DNA from: Phyto melanocephala
Lineage: Eukaryota > Arthropoda > Insecta > Diptera > Rhinophoridae
Reading direction: 5' to 3'
Assembly: GCA_941918925.1 (NCBI GenBank)
Contig: OW799233.1
Span: 169,302,235 to 169,366,234, forward strand
Length of the DNA stretch: 64,000 bases
Shown here piece after piece: positions 48,641 through 60,140 of the stretch. The position numbers were made by a program, and so were the translations under genes. The stretch's first letter is position 1, and the number at the start of each line of letters is the position of its first letter. A model generated the notes under the pieces. The model was not told where the DNA came from and searched no databases. It saw only the letters and a list, made by a program, of their open reading frames with translations.

Positions 48641-49408
48641 AATTTCAGAGTCGTACATCCAATTTTGTTGCTTTTATAAAGTTTTTGTTTTTAAATATAC
48701 CGAAAAATACACTGTGCGGTATAAATTTTCGTACATTTTGAGCGATAACTCCTCTCCTAATGCATAGATTTAAATAATTTTCGGGAAAAAATATTGCTTT
48801 TACTTAGGAAATATATATTCGGAGTTTCATGAGTCTACGTTAATGCGTTTGGACACAATTCATTTTTATTCGATGTTCGATGGACACGGTTTTTTCGACC
48901 TACTCTTGCTTTTCGAGCTATAACTCTCTTCCTGATATTCCGATTTAGCCCATTTTCAATACCAAACAAACCTTGTCTATAAGAAAGATTCTGGCAAGAT
49001 TTGAGCCCCCTAGCTTTTTCGGTGCGACCTCTATCGTGCTTTCAACAGACGGACAGACGGACAGACGGACGGACATAGCTAGATCGTCATCAAATCAAAC
49101 CCTGATTCAGAATATATATACTTTATGGGGTCTCAAATGGATATTTCGATGTGTTACAAACGGAATGACAAAATGAATATACCCCCACCATTTTTTTGGT
49201 GGCGGGTATAAAAACCTTTAACTGATGAAATTAAAATCTGATCAGACTTATTCAATAGCAGTATAGTTTCTTATGAAGTGGATTTATAAAAGTCCTTCTG
49301 TCTGGTCCGACAAAGTTATGAGAAAAACAAACCATGGTTTAAAGATCCTAATTGATTTTGGGTGAGTTTACAAACCGGGGGAAAGGGAATGTGATGCGAG
49401 CATTTAAA

Positions 49409-49668
49409 TCTGTGGCTTTGAGCTAAAATGGCCCATGTCACTTTTTTGCTCTTTTGAGTTAATCATTGCATTAGATATGTTTTCTTAATATGTTTAATTA
49501 AAATATGTTTATTGTAAAACAGCTAAAGTCATACTTAAACCAGAACAGCTTCATAAATAAAATGCTGGCCACTGTCTTTATGAGAGCACCTATAAAAGTT
49601 AAAGTTAAATTCCAATTTTCTCAAAAGTAAATATTTTGACATTGGCCCTTTTAGCTCCAAGCCACAGA
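49409..49668. mobile_element. TIR element of 260 bp, class unknown
   Basis: Left TCTGTGGCTTTGAGCTAAAA and, reverse-complemented, right TCTGTGGCTTGGAGCTAAAA differ by one base in 20, and similarity continues through GGCCxATGTC. No exact target duplication (flanks ATTTAAA and AATATAA). No coding. Confidence 0.5.
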
Positions 49669-49894
49669 AATATAACAGTCTAGGCAATTACCTTAAATAC
49701 AAATAAATTTTTTATAACTTTCGGGGCACCATTTAAAAAGGTTCGACTATAAATCAGGGTAAGAATCTGATATTGTCACTATCACAGATTATTGATTATA
49801 AAAGGTGTCCCAGACGGACATTTTTGCAAAATGAAACGCCTTACGAAAAAAAAATACGTTATAATTATAAAAACTTATTTTAAAAATGTTGAAA

Positions 49895-50770
49895 AGTTAT
49901 GCTGAGGACGGTCACAAACTTTGAAGAATTTTCAATTGGGAAAGAACAACTTATGTGTCAACCATTTGAAAACTGGTCAATGAATTTAAATAAACTAAAT
50001 ATGTTATGGACAGTAACACTTCCGAAAGTCAACGTACTGCGCTGTCTTTTGAAAACATTTTTTGTTGAAAATAAAAGTATCGCCCTTACCCCAAAAACAT
50101 CAATTCATCATCGTTTTCAATAACTTCATATTTTACTTTTATTACTACGCACTTAATTTTGACAAAAGGCCTCCACCTTCATGCGTACGAATTCAGATTA
50201 CTCAGGCTCAGCTCAAACTACCAGACCATGGAAACCACCCAAAATTTCTTCAAGAGAAAAAATGAAAAAAGTGAATTTAATGATAAAATTTTTAAAGAGG
50301 TCGTCTTCTCCGATTAAGCACAGTTTTATATAAATAGTATAGTTAATACATAAAACCGAATTTTTGGGATTATAAATTGTCAACGGCATTTACTACTTAG
50401 CCCCAACTAGTCGCCATGGATCTACACCACATACGGTGTTAGCTACTCTGCGCCATTTACTGCATTGATCTTTAAACAATTATTAAACAATGATTTCAAG
50501 AACAAATTATCTCAGTAATTATCACAACTAGCCACCAAGATTATGCGATTTAACACCGTGTGATTTTTTCTTTGGGGTTCTGTAAAACTTTGGGCTTACG
50601 CAAAAAAACAGAAACAATTTCTTAGCCTAAATAAGGGATCGACCAATTTATTGGTGAGATGCAGCTAACATCTCTGTGAAAAATTCATGGAAACATATAT
50701 AAAACGAATAATTACCCATGATCAAAACTTTGCGGAATATTTGATGAATATTTTATTTCATACTAAATCA
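49895..50770 (+). pseudogene. Mariner transposase relic, nearly whole length but decayed
   Basis: Across all three frames the plus strand keeps the transposase order. First TKGLHLHAYEF (linker after the second helix-turn-helix), EFNDKIF, then VVFSD-AQFYINSIVNT (first catalytic D, SDEAHF-like). Later PPRLCDLTPCDFF and LWGSVK (third catalytic D, DLTPxDFFLWG), and FAEYLMNILFHTKS near the C-terminus. Stops and single-base shifts (for example in the TTTTTT of DFF) break it many times. The region with the second D is hard to see. No clear TIRs. This lineage differs from the 58-kb element (PCDFFLWG against APDYFLWG). Confidence 0.7.
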
Positions 50771-50986
50771 GAGTTTATTTATATTCTTTACGATAAAAAA
50801 ACTCATAAGTATTTATAAAAATACTTAGGTTTATTTTAAAGTTAAAATGTACATTCTTACTGAGACATCCTTTAAAATCCGAAGTAAAATGGTGTAGAAA
50901 TTATTAAACCCTAAATATGAAATGAATGAACTTTGCGAAAAAAAAATAGAGAATACTATAAAAAAAAATCCCATACTAAGGTGACG
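50771..50986. other. AT-rich DNA, nothing seen
   Basis: Short AT-rich gap between the mariner relic and the minisatellite. Confidence 0.5.
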
Positions 50987-51076
50987 CCCTATACAGAATG
51001 GCCCTATACAGAATGGCCCTATACGGAATGGCCCTATACGGAATGGCCCTATACGGAATGGCCCTATACGGAATGG
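50987..51076. repeat. 15-bp minisatellite, six units
   Basis: CCCTATACGGAATGG repeated six times without length change; the first two units have CAGAA in place of CGGAA. A degenerate seventh unit follows. Because 15 is a multiple of 3, both strands stay open (YTEWP repeated on +, GPFRI repeated on -). This explains the two overlapping ORFs of 66 and 97 codons without implying a gene. Confidence 0.95.
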
Positions 51077-53519
51077 CACTTTACGTGTTTGCTTGGCAAT
51101 TATGTAGTAGAACCTATAAGACAATATTTTTAGAGATTTAAACTTGAATACAAATGAATCGAATTATCATACTTATCAAAAGGATACAGATTCAATCAGT
51201 ATCAGATCAGTATTAAATATTAAAATTATTTATTAAATAACTATTTAAGTTTTTTATTTGTATCCATTAATTTTTTTATGGCGTTTTGCGATGGTCAGAT
51301 TGTACCTTAAGCAATATATTAGAAAAACTGCAGGTATTAGTTTCAACAACTGAATACAACAACAAAATATAAAAATTAGAAAATACGGTAGCTATATCTG
51401 GAAATGTTTCCAAATGAAAAATAGTTTTGTCTTACACTTACGAATAATAATTATTTTACCTGCACAGTAAATAAAAAAATAACTTCAAAGTTTAACATAC
51501 ACACATCTATATCAAGTAGCGAAATGTATAAAATATAAGCAAAATTCTATTCCTTTAAAGTTTTTGCAATTGTTATAGCTTTTAATATCAAAAAGGGAAA
51601 ACTAAATCATCTTAAAATTTTAACAAAATGATAAAAATTACATTTATTCCACAATTTTAAGTCTACGACACTTAAGCGTATCGCTTTAAAATTTTATTAT
51701 TTCTACAAGTATTATTGCATTGTTAGTTTACTTACGATTTGCTACATCTTTATCATCACCATGACTTTTATTTCTATTTTGCAGACATTGTTTGTAAAAA
51801 AAAATTAAAAAAAGCAAACATTCACTTACTGGCATCTTTTTTATATTTTTAATATTTACTGCCTTCTGTCAACCGGATATTAGTGTTTGTATTTATGTTA
51901 AACAAATCCTCTATTATTTAAAACTTTATCTCTTATAGCCCTCTTTCCATCGACGCCTCTTCTTCATGTTCTCCCTTTTGTGCTTTGTGAACCAGTCGTG
52001 CACATTATTTAAATTTTATTTGGTTTTAAAAGGAAAAACGAACTGTTTTATTACACTCGCATAAGGGCCACAAACAGCAATAGTCTATTAGTAGCATGCT
52101 AGGCCCACAGGCATTTTAATAATAAAGTGGCCGGAGAATGAAAAAGTTATATTTGTAGCCACTTGACTTTAATGTAAAGTCGATAGGATTTAAATGAAAT
52201 TTACAATAATGTTAAATAAAATATGGCCAAATAGTAAGTGGGTTTGTCCTGGAGCTTGAATTAACATTAAACTTGGAATAAAACGGAAGGCATTATGCAA
52301 AATTAAGAATAGAGGAACTAGCTCGAAATCTACCTACTATGCTAAGACAATCGTTTGTATTATTTTGGCAATTTTGTCCAATTGAAAAAATTAAATAAGA
52401 ACTTTTTGTTCTACTTTAGCGTTTTAAACTTTATAATAGAAAATATTTATTAATACTTTATTAGCTATTTAAAACTACACATAATTAAATCTTAAATTTC
52501 ATAGTGAAAAAAGAATATTTGAAATTCCTTAGTTGTTTTTGATTATTTTTAATATTTTGTTAAATTTTTTTTTTTTTTTTTTTTTATATTTTTTAAAATG
52601 CATTAATCCATGTATTATGTCAAAGTGACATTGAAAATGGTAAAGTTTCAAACTATTTATAAAATAAGCAATACTCAAAGTACTTATTTAATAGTAAAAA
52701 AACTTTAACAAAAATAATAAAGAATACAAAACTTTGATATTTTAAACAATTAAATAAAAACCACAAAAAAATATTAGAATTAATTTAAAATTTCCCTATT
52801 TCAATAAAAGTTTATTCACGCTATTTACGCCGACTTTTTTCATAAAAAATTTGTTCCTAGTTTTTTGCCCTCGATTTCTAAAATTACTGATATAAAAAGT
52901 TGTGATTATTAAATTTAGTTCCAAATTGAAGGTCCTTTCAATATCTATTTCACCGAATAAATGAGAAACATTTAATGCAAATGACACACTGCAATTTTCG
53001 CGGTTCTTCCCAAAATAACACTGAAACAAATTCAAAATTTGAGAAAATATTTTAATAATTTAAGAAATATTTTTTTTACATTTAAACAGAATTTTTAAAT
53101 ACCTATAATGTGGTACTAAAAATTCTAAAACAAAAAACCTATTCTGCGCAAAACATCAATTGTATAACAAGAGGCTAAAAAACCGCAAATTTTTTTCCAG
53201 AATAGAAATTATCATTAAATTTGTACACATAATTTTGTTCTAAACTAAAAAATTTGGCTATTGGGTTCTGTTTTTAATTGAAAATTGTCATCTTTTTGTC
53301 TAACAGTATTTGATTTATTCTAAGCCGAATTAACTTCTTATAGCACTTCGAAGAATTATAAACGTAAAGATAGAATATCATGTAGTTAAACAATTTTTAT
53401 ATAAAAGTGTTAATTTTTTATTAGATTTTTTTTTGGTCTATTACTTGTATCTAGTTTCAAAAAATAGTGCAATGTGTCCTACAGTGTATATGTTAAGCAG
53501 TAAGTATTTTTTCTACATA
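51077..53519. other. AT-rich DNA, no gene seen
   Basis: No recognisable coding or paired repeats; a long poly-T run near 52566-52585. Confidence 0.5.
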
Positions 53520-53901
53520 TGTGACGCGACATGACGAAAGGGACCTTATCTTGCCAGAGTAAAATTTGTAGTCCAGTTCAAAAGGTGAATTAAAGCTTAA
53601 TTGGGTTTTTGACACCTTAAGCTACCTACATATCTCGTCGTGTATCTACATCACATTATCGGTCATCTTCTTTTGTTTAAACATCTGTGATTGACATTTT
53701 CGAAATTTTTCTTTGTCTTTGGAATGTCTAACCTCAATTATCTCGAAACTACATTTTTTGAAATAAAAATTTTAAAATGCTGTAACCTCGAAAACTTTTG
53801 AAATTTTTGCATGATTTTGGTGTCAATTCGTCAGAAATTTGTCCTTTATCCATTGATTTCTATCTATTTTGAAAAGGTCCCTTGCGACATGTCGCGTCAC
53901 A
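53520..53901 (+). mobile_element. 385-bp TA MITE, copy 1
   Basis: Ends TGTGACGCGACATGACGAAA and, reverse-complemented, TGTGACGCGACATGTCGCAA, with TA at 53518-53519 and 53902-53903. Length 382 bp, no coding. Partner of 30133-30518 in opposite orientation. The TGTGA start and TA target recall the element at 10849-12128 but the sequences differ inside. Confidence 0.85.
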
Positions 53902-53903
53902 TA

Positions 53904-56900
53904 TATTTTTAAACATATTGTGCAACTCTTTTAAAAATTTAGACATTTTTGCTATAACATTTTTAATTTAATTTTATTTTTTATTTTAATTTAATATATA
54001 ACCTAAAAATTTCAGATTTACAACAGATGGCGTATATTTTGAATGCGGGTTTTTTCTTTAATAACTTGTATATCATTCCAAAGGATACTCATCTGCATTT
54101 GTTCTGACTTTGTCAATGAATGTTAAGTGTAAACAGAAATATTTCGCTTCGATAAAGTTGAATTTTGTGACAACAAATCTTTGTTTCACATCACTTTTTT
54201 TTATTTAAAGGTACACTGACAGCGCACTGAAGCTTATGCTGAGTGTTTATCATAATAATTAACCTTCGAGAGGTCGCTTGTTTAATTCAAAATTGGGAAT
54301 TTTGGAACGGAAATCAAATATTACCCAGTACAACTAAAAAATTTACTCTATGGTGATTATGTTGTCAAACGCAACAATTACTGCCAGATTCATTGGAAGC
54401 TACTCAAGCAGCAATTTTCAAAATGCCCCTAAGTAGTAGGATTTATCCATTTAACGGGAGGCATTAAAAGAAAAATTCGCATGTTTAAAATTCTGCTTAA
54501 ACGCTTCAAAGGAAAATCGTTTAAAAAAAAATCATCAATTGCATTAAAAAATGTACGTTGAATATCCCATAGCATAGAAGACATTTTGTGAAGTTCGTCC
54601 AACCAGCTGAATTGACATCAAAGCCGCCAAAGTTATGCTCTCTATTTGGTGAAACCAAAGGATTCCATTTTATTATTAGATGCTTAAATCTGGCTTTACC
54701 ATCATAGGGAATATATTACAACCGCAAGCGATTTAGTTGAAGCAACAATTGGCCTAGAAATATCCAGAATGTGTGGCCGGACATGAATTCATAATAACAT
54801 ATGTTGTAATTACAGGATTTTGAGAAATTTACCGTAACCTTATCCCTTCCGACTATACAGAACGTTGCTTCTGAGATAGGCCTTACTTTAGAACAAGCCA
54901 TCCTAAATTGTCTTGATTTATTCTTGGCCTCAAGAGATGAGCAGTATTCCTGGCGCGTATTCATTTGTTACAAGAAAAACTTTTAAAATACTTACGTATA
55001 TTGCATCCAACATCATTATAAATATAAAAAACTATTTCTTAATAATTACCCGAATACCATCCGGGTTTCTTATGTTGTACCAAAATATGTCCACTCAACG
55101 TACAGACAATTTGTTTCTCAATTAGCAATGGCTTTATTTAATTTATAAATAAATATACATATGAAAAAAATAAAATGATAACAATACAATATTAATGCGG
55201 ACAAAAATTTCGTCAACTAAACTATCTATGATTTGGTTTTAATCGACAGAAAAAGAGATAGAAATAAATAAAAATATTTATTTGTTTTTTTTTTTGTAAC
55301 GGAAATTGAAATGTCAAAACATTTAACACTAAACCACAAAACCGCAAAACTAAATTTAACTTTAATTTCATTTAGTTTTTTGTTTTTTTATCTAAATAAA
55401 AGTATTTTTTTGGCATTGACAGTAGCAGTAGTAGCAATATGAACAGCCGTTATTTTCACAACAAGAATATGATCATAAGTAAGTGCAAATAACAGTACGA
55501 GATATGAATTTTCCTTATACACATATTCGATTTAAGTTTTTAAAAGTAGACACATGCACAAACACTTTGAAACTCTAAAGTTAATAGATAGAGTTCGCTC
55601 CGTCTTAAACCACATATGGATAGTAATATACTTTTAAACTTTATCGGTCTTAAATTATTGCAAACACCAATTTTAATCACTTAACAATCTTCGGTAAAAC
55701 TAACTTTAACTTGTCTTGCATGATGTTTTAATTAACATCCAGTCAGCCACACAGTCAGTTGTAACCCCTTAAAATACCAAAGTGCCAAATACAAACAATT
55801 TTCATTTAATACGCAAACATGTATGTAGGTACGTACGAATGTGCCATCATAATATGTAAAATCGTTTTTTCACTTGTCTTAGCAAAATACACAAGTGTTG
55901 TCCATAAACAATGTAAACTCATTCACTCCATTGTCAACATACGTCATGTGGTGGCAGTAGAATATTAAAGTCTACAATCAAACACAAAAACAAAACAGAC
56001 AACAAAATACAAAAATGAACACCAAAATTATGAGACTACGCAGTCGAGGGAAAACCATGTACTACGGAAACCGGATACGATAAAACGGCAGGAGATTGTA
56101 ATGAATTTTCCACAGCGTTAGACACACGTTAACATACACCAAGTATTTAATGGTTTCTTTTTTCTTTCATTTTCATTTTTTGTTATAAAAAAATAGTAAG
56201 AAGCAATAGAATTTCAGTCAAACAAAAACAAAATAATAAAAGATAAAAGCAATGTTTGTTGGTTTTGTTTTATTAATAACAATAACGGCAGTAATAAGTG
56301 TCATTGTTGTAAATTATTTAAAAATGTTGAGATCTTTCTTAGTTTTTTTTTTCTTGTCTCTGCTTTTATCTTTATTAAAAAATGTTTCTAAGTTTAAGAA
56401 AATTCGTAAATATTAAAGTAAATCTATTACATAGGAATCGCTATTGAAAATGAGAGCAGACATTTTTGAATGCCTAATTTGTATTTTGTAAAAGTTGCAT
56501 TTGTATGGTCTATATGGAGCCTTTCTTATATTTTTAAGTTGTTGTTTAATGAAAGTATTATATTTCATGTACTCTAGCTTAACATTAAAACCAATTTTAT
56601 TGCTAAAGTTCTCTAGATTTCTCGCTTAACTCCTTATATGCAAGCATTAGTAATGGCAAAAATTGTTCCGATGTTTTAACTTAAGCCAGTCAAGCACTAC
56701 GTCCTTAATCTGTTCGCCTCTGAAAGATACATAATACTGAAAATATAAGAAAATCACCTAATTGGCGGTCTTTATAGAAAGACCCTTGTAGTCCAAATAG
56801 TCTACATATAGTGATAAAAAATACCATGACTATGGCTAAAATGACCACTTCCGATTTTGCTGACTAATTATTGCACGTTAGTTTTAAAACAAATGTCAGA

Positions 56901-57058
56901 TACTCTCTTCCCTAAATCAATAATTTCTAAGTGTCAATTCGGTCAAAATTTACAGTGAAAAAAAAAATTCATGAAAAAATAATTACAACTTTTCAAAAAA
57001 ATCAATATATATTTTCGAAAAAAAATATAAAAAATCTAAAGGTTTAAATTTCGGCTAT
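53904..57058. other. Mostly AT-rich DNA, no gene called
   Basis: At 54360-55130 there are patches with a protein-like look in shifting + frames (SLEATQAAIFKMP near 54396, EFIITYVVITG near 54790, LRILHPTSL near 54990) but no family I recognise; possibly a long-dead gene or element. At 56015 a 22-codon ORF (MNTKIMRLRSRGK...) is too short to call. The rest is AT-rich. Confidence 0.35.
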
Positions 57059-57790
57059 TTTGAAAGACGATAAACAATATAAGGAAGACTTAAATATAGA
57101 TAGAACAGCAAAACTGGATCAAAAAGAAAAAAGTCTAACAGATATTGTTAAGGTAAAAGAATTTAAATAACTCTTTCAAATAACACCAAACACTTGTACC
57201 ACACAAGCATCTCTTAAAGTTAAATGCCTTAAAGAAATTAGAAACGTAAAAACGCGCAACATATTAAGGTTTATTTTACTAAAAAATACATCTCTTATAT
57301 AATGAGTGATAAAACTTATATTCTGGCAACCTTTTCACTTTCCGTTAAAAATTTTAATGTGGCTATTAGACGAAGCAAAGCTCAAGAAAAATACAATGAA
57401 ACGTGTGGCAAGCCATTTGCAGCAGTGGCAAAAAAAAGCCAGCCGTTTGTAACATCAATCACGATTAACACAGAAATCTTTAATACGGATGGTCTATAAA
57501 AACGATTTTAGCTTTTCTTAAAACATCACAGACTATGTTCATATTTCTATTCTACTGTGGCATCTTGCTACTACTGCATAAGGGCCCTAGAGTGGTATTC
57601 AAACAATAATGTCAATTTTGTAACATGTGAGGCAAATACAACTAATTGTACAAAGTTTCGGCCTCTTAAAAGCAATTGATTTTGTAAAACAAGAAATAAA
57701 GAACACAGAAATTGTATATAGAACATATCCGATTTTAATTGAAAGAAGACCACCTCATCTAAAAAGGTGCCAGAAGCAACTATAAAATCA
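57059..57790 (+). pseudogene. DDE (IS630/Tc1-type) transposase relic
   Basis: Ordered pieces on the plus strand: MSDKTYI (57302, position of the first acidic residue, usually MDDExYV), CGKPFAAVAKKSQPFVTSIT and NTEIFNTDGL (family: SxPFVTxGTINxEIYxxxCL), then in shifted frames KRF, WHLATTA (family: FWPDLAxxHYA, second D) and NNVNFVTCEANTTNCTKFRP (family: NVNFVPKEANPPNCPxxRPIE, the third acidic site, here changed to K). The best-kept piece is 65 codons (57302-57499). Stops and shifts make it inactive. It ends about 115 bp before the 58-kb mariner. The family is known from several insects as an IS630-like transposase; the naming is from memory of the motifs. Confidence 0.55.
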
Positions 57791-58021
57791 TTAATAGTAG
57801 GATTTCCGGAAAAATGAGGATAAATTTATAAATTTAATATTTTAATGTGTAGTGAATTTTTGAGAATTTTTATACCTAACGGTTTAAATATTATTTTACT
57901 TAATACAGGGTAGGCCAAAAGAAACCAAGGGGTGTAAAAGTTTAATAACTTTTTCGTTTATTAATTGTTTTTTATTTTTTCTTTCAGGTTATATAATATA
58001 CAAAGGAGAAATTTTTTTACA

Positions 58022-60028
58022 CTAAGTATTAAAAATGATGTCTCTTAAATGATCACCGTTTTCAGCTTCGCACTGATAGGCTCTTTTTAGAGCATTTTCC
58101 ATAACATCTTTCAAAACTTGTGGCTGTAGCGTTCGAATTTCTGCAACAATGTTTGCCTTGAGTTCAAGGATTGTCTCTGGCTTGTTCACATACAGTCGCT
58201 CCTTCAAATAACCCCAAAGAAAATAGTCGGGTGCTCTCAAATCTGGCAATCGCGCTGGCCAAATAATTTCCGAATTTCTGGAAATTATTCGCCCTCCAAA
58301 AGCTTGACTTAAAAGTGCTATTGTGTCTCGGGAAGTATGGGCAGTGGCACCGTCCTGCTGAAACCACATACCAGGTCTGTTTTCAAGAGCAGGGCGTACA
58401 AAATTTTTTATCATGAACCGATACCGCTCTCCATTTACGGTTACAGCACTTCCATCTTCATTCTCGAAGAAGTAAGGCCCAATGACATTTTCAGATGTGA
58501 TCCCACACCATACTGTACACCTGATGGGGTGCAATTGGCGTTGATGAGTGGCTGTTGGATTTTGAGAATCCCAGAACCTACAGTTCTGCTTATTAACAAA
58601 GCCATTCAAATGAAAATGAGCTTCATCACTCATAATCAAATTTTTAGTAAAGTTGATTTCATTTCAGGCCAACTCGTGAAATTTAACTGCAAAATTTAGA
58701 CGTTGCCGATGATCTGCGGGTTTTAATTCTTGCACTAATTTCACCTTATATTTGTCTAACTGTAAATCTTTTTTTAAAATGCGCCGTAGTGACGTACGAG
58801 ACATTCCTAGCTGAGCAGAACGCGTTTTGGCAGATGTTTCTGGTGCTTCGTTAACACTTTGCTGCACTCGTTCAATATTTTCTGCAGTGCGACTCAAACG
58901 CGGTATACCGGTTCGAGGCAAATTTGTTATGCTGCCATGTTGGTGATGACGATCAACTAAGCAACGAATCATTGCTTCAGAGGGCGAAATTCTGACGTTA
59001 AAATGTCGACGATATGCTCTTTGCGTTAAAATAATTGATCTCTGGTTTAAATAATAAAATTCTATTGTTCTGGTTCTCTGTTAAGTTGTGAACAGACCTG
59101 GGGGGTCTCAATTACATTTTGTATTTAATTACACCTATAATTACACAATTACATGTAATTGTAATTGAATTTTTTCAATTACAATTACACGTAATTGTAA
59201 TTGAAAAAGAAGTAAGAATCAATTACAATTACATGTAATTGTAATTGAAGATTTCTTAAATTACAATTACATGTAATTGTAATTGAAAAAATTTCAATTA
59301 CAATTACATGTAATTTTAATTGGAAAAAATCCAATTACAATTACATTTAATTGGAAAAAAAAAGTTTTTCATTAAGTAATTTAAAAAAAACAAGTAATCA
59401 TTACTTTTTTAAGTATTTATTGTCAAAAAAGTATTTAATTACAAAAATTATCAATTACATATTATATAAGCCAGTCTTTACCATTTAATAATTTTCAGTT
59501 TAAAAATGTTACGAACACGTCCGAATTGAAATTTCAATAATGATCGAAATGAAATCGATCGTTTTTCATCACATACCTGATTGAAAAATAATTAAGACAA
59601 GGAACCAATTTAAAAAAATTTATTATTTGCTTTAAATAACACAATTTTTTTTCATATAATTTAGAAAATCGTTTTAACAATTTTAAGTTTTATTTTATGG
59701 TTTTAAAAATGTAATTGAATTTTGTTCAATTACAAGTAATTATTTGTTGATTAATTACAATTACAATTACTTGTAATTAGTAATTGAACATTTTCAATTA
59801 CAATTACATGTAATGTGTATTTGATTTTTTCAATTAACAATTACAAGTAATTGTAATTGACATTTTTCAATTACAATTACATTTTATTGTAATTGAGTTA
59901 AGTCCTTACTTTCAATTACAATTACTTGTAATTGTAATTTAGACTACCTCAATTACAAATTACATGTAATTGTAATTGTAATTGAAATGTAATTGAGATC
60001 CTCCAGGTCTGGTTGTGAACCTCTCCAT
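58022..60028 (-). pseudogene. Mariner DD41D transposase, two stops and split by a MITE
   Basis: Start ATG at 60026-60028 (MERFTT), then an in-frame TAA at 59081-59083 once the 919-bp MITE (59093-60011) and one copy of its duplication are discounted. The frame then runs without shift to TAG at 58022. First helix-turn-helix: EFYYLNQRSIILTQRAYRRHF. Second: RTAENIERV to SRTSLRRILKKDL. Linker: QELKPADHRQRLNF. A second stop (TGA, 58664-58666) follows FHELA. Catalytic residues: D in IMSDEAHF, D in FQQDGATAHTS and D in APDYFLWG, 41 residues after the second, hence DD41D. End: HLRDIIFNT. About 360 codons, near the family norm. The protein would excise and insert the element at TA. Two stops plus the insertion inactivate it, but no frameshift is present, so decay is recent. 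Confidence 0.85.
59093..60011. mobile_element. hAT MITE, copy 2 (8-bp TSD GTTGTGAA)
   Basis: Ends CAGACCTGGGGGGTCTC and, reverse-complemented, CAGACCTGGAGGATCTC. Exact 8-bp duplication GTTGTGAA at 59085-59092 and 60012-60019. Nearly identical to 11124-11965 but 77 bp longer through extra palindromic units near 59245-59320. It sits in codon 6 of the mariner transposase. Confidence 0.9.
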
Positions 60029-60140
60029 TATAAATTCTCCAATTGTTGTCTATATAATCTGAAAGAAAAAATAAAAAAAATTAATAAACGAAAAAGTTAT
60101 TAAACTTTTACACCCCTGGTTTCTTTTGACCTACCCTGTA

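Larger units (their letters stand above)
46446..49214 (-). mobile_element. DINE/Helentron-like B-type element (B4) with expanded internal repeats
   Basis: Left (3') end AACAAGTAAGAGCACTATAT with the same hairpin as B3; right (5') end GGTGGCGGGTATAAAAA at 49214. It is 2769 bp, longer than B2/B3 because a 288-292-bp internal unit is repeated four times (listed separately). A run of nine G at about 47070 stands where B3 has 14. Confidence 0.85.
57906..60138 (-). mobile_element. Mariner element, DD41D (rosa type), with hAT MITE insertion
   Basis: TIRs: left CAGGGTAGGCCAAAAGAAAC, right (reverse complement) CAGGGTAGGTCAAAAGAAAC. They stay alike for about 90 bp, to CTTTCAGxTTATATA. TA flanks both ends (57904-57905 and 60139-60140). 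Total 2233 bp; without the hAT MITE and its duplication 1306 bp, the normal mariner size. It codes for one transposase on the minus strand. The intact ends make it the youngest autonomous-type element in the window. Confidence 0.9.

Noticed and set aside
50831..51133. ORFs of 97 and 66 codons on opposite strands
   Set aside because: Both are produced by the 15-bp minisatellite.
54716..54964. 82-codon minus-strand ORF
   Set aside because: No family resemblance; protein-like patches are on the other strand in shifting frames, so the ORF is probably chance.
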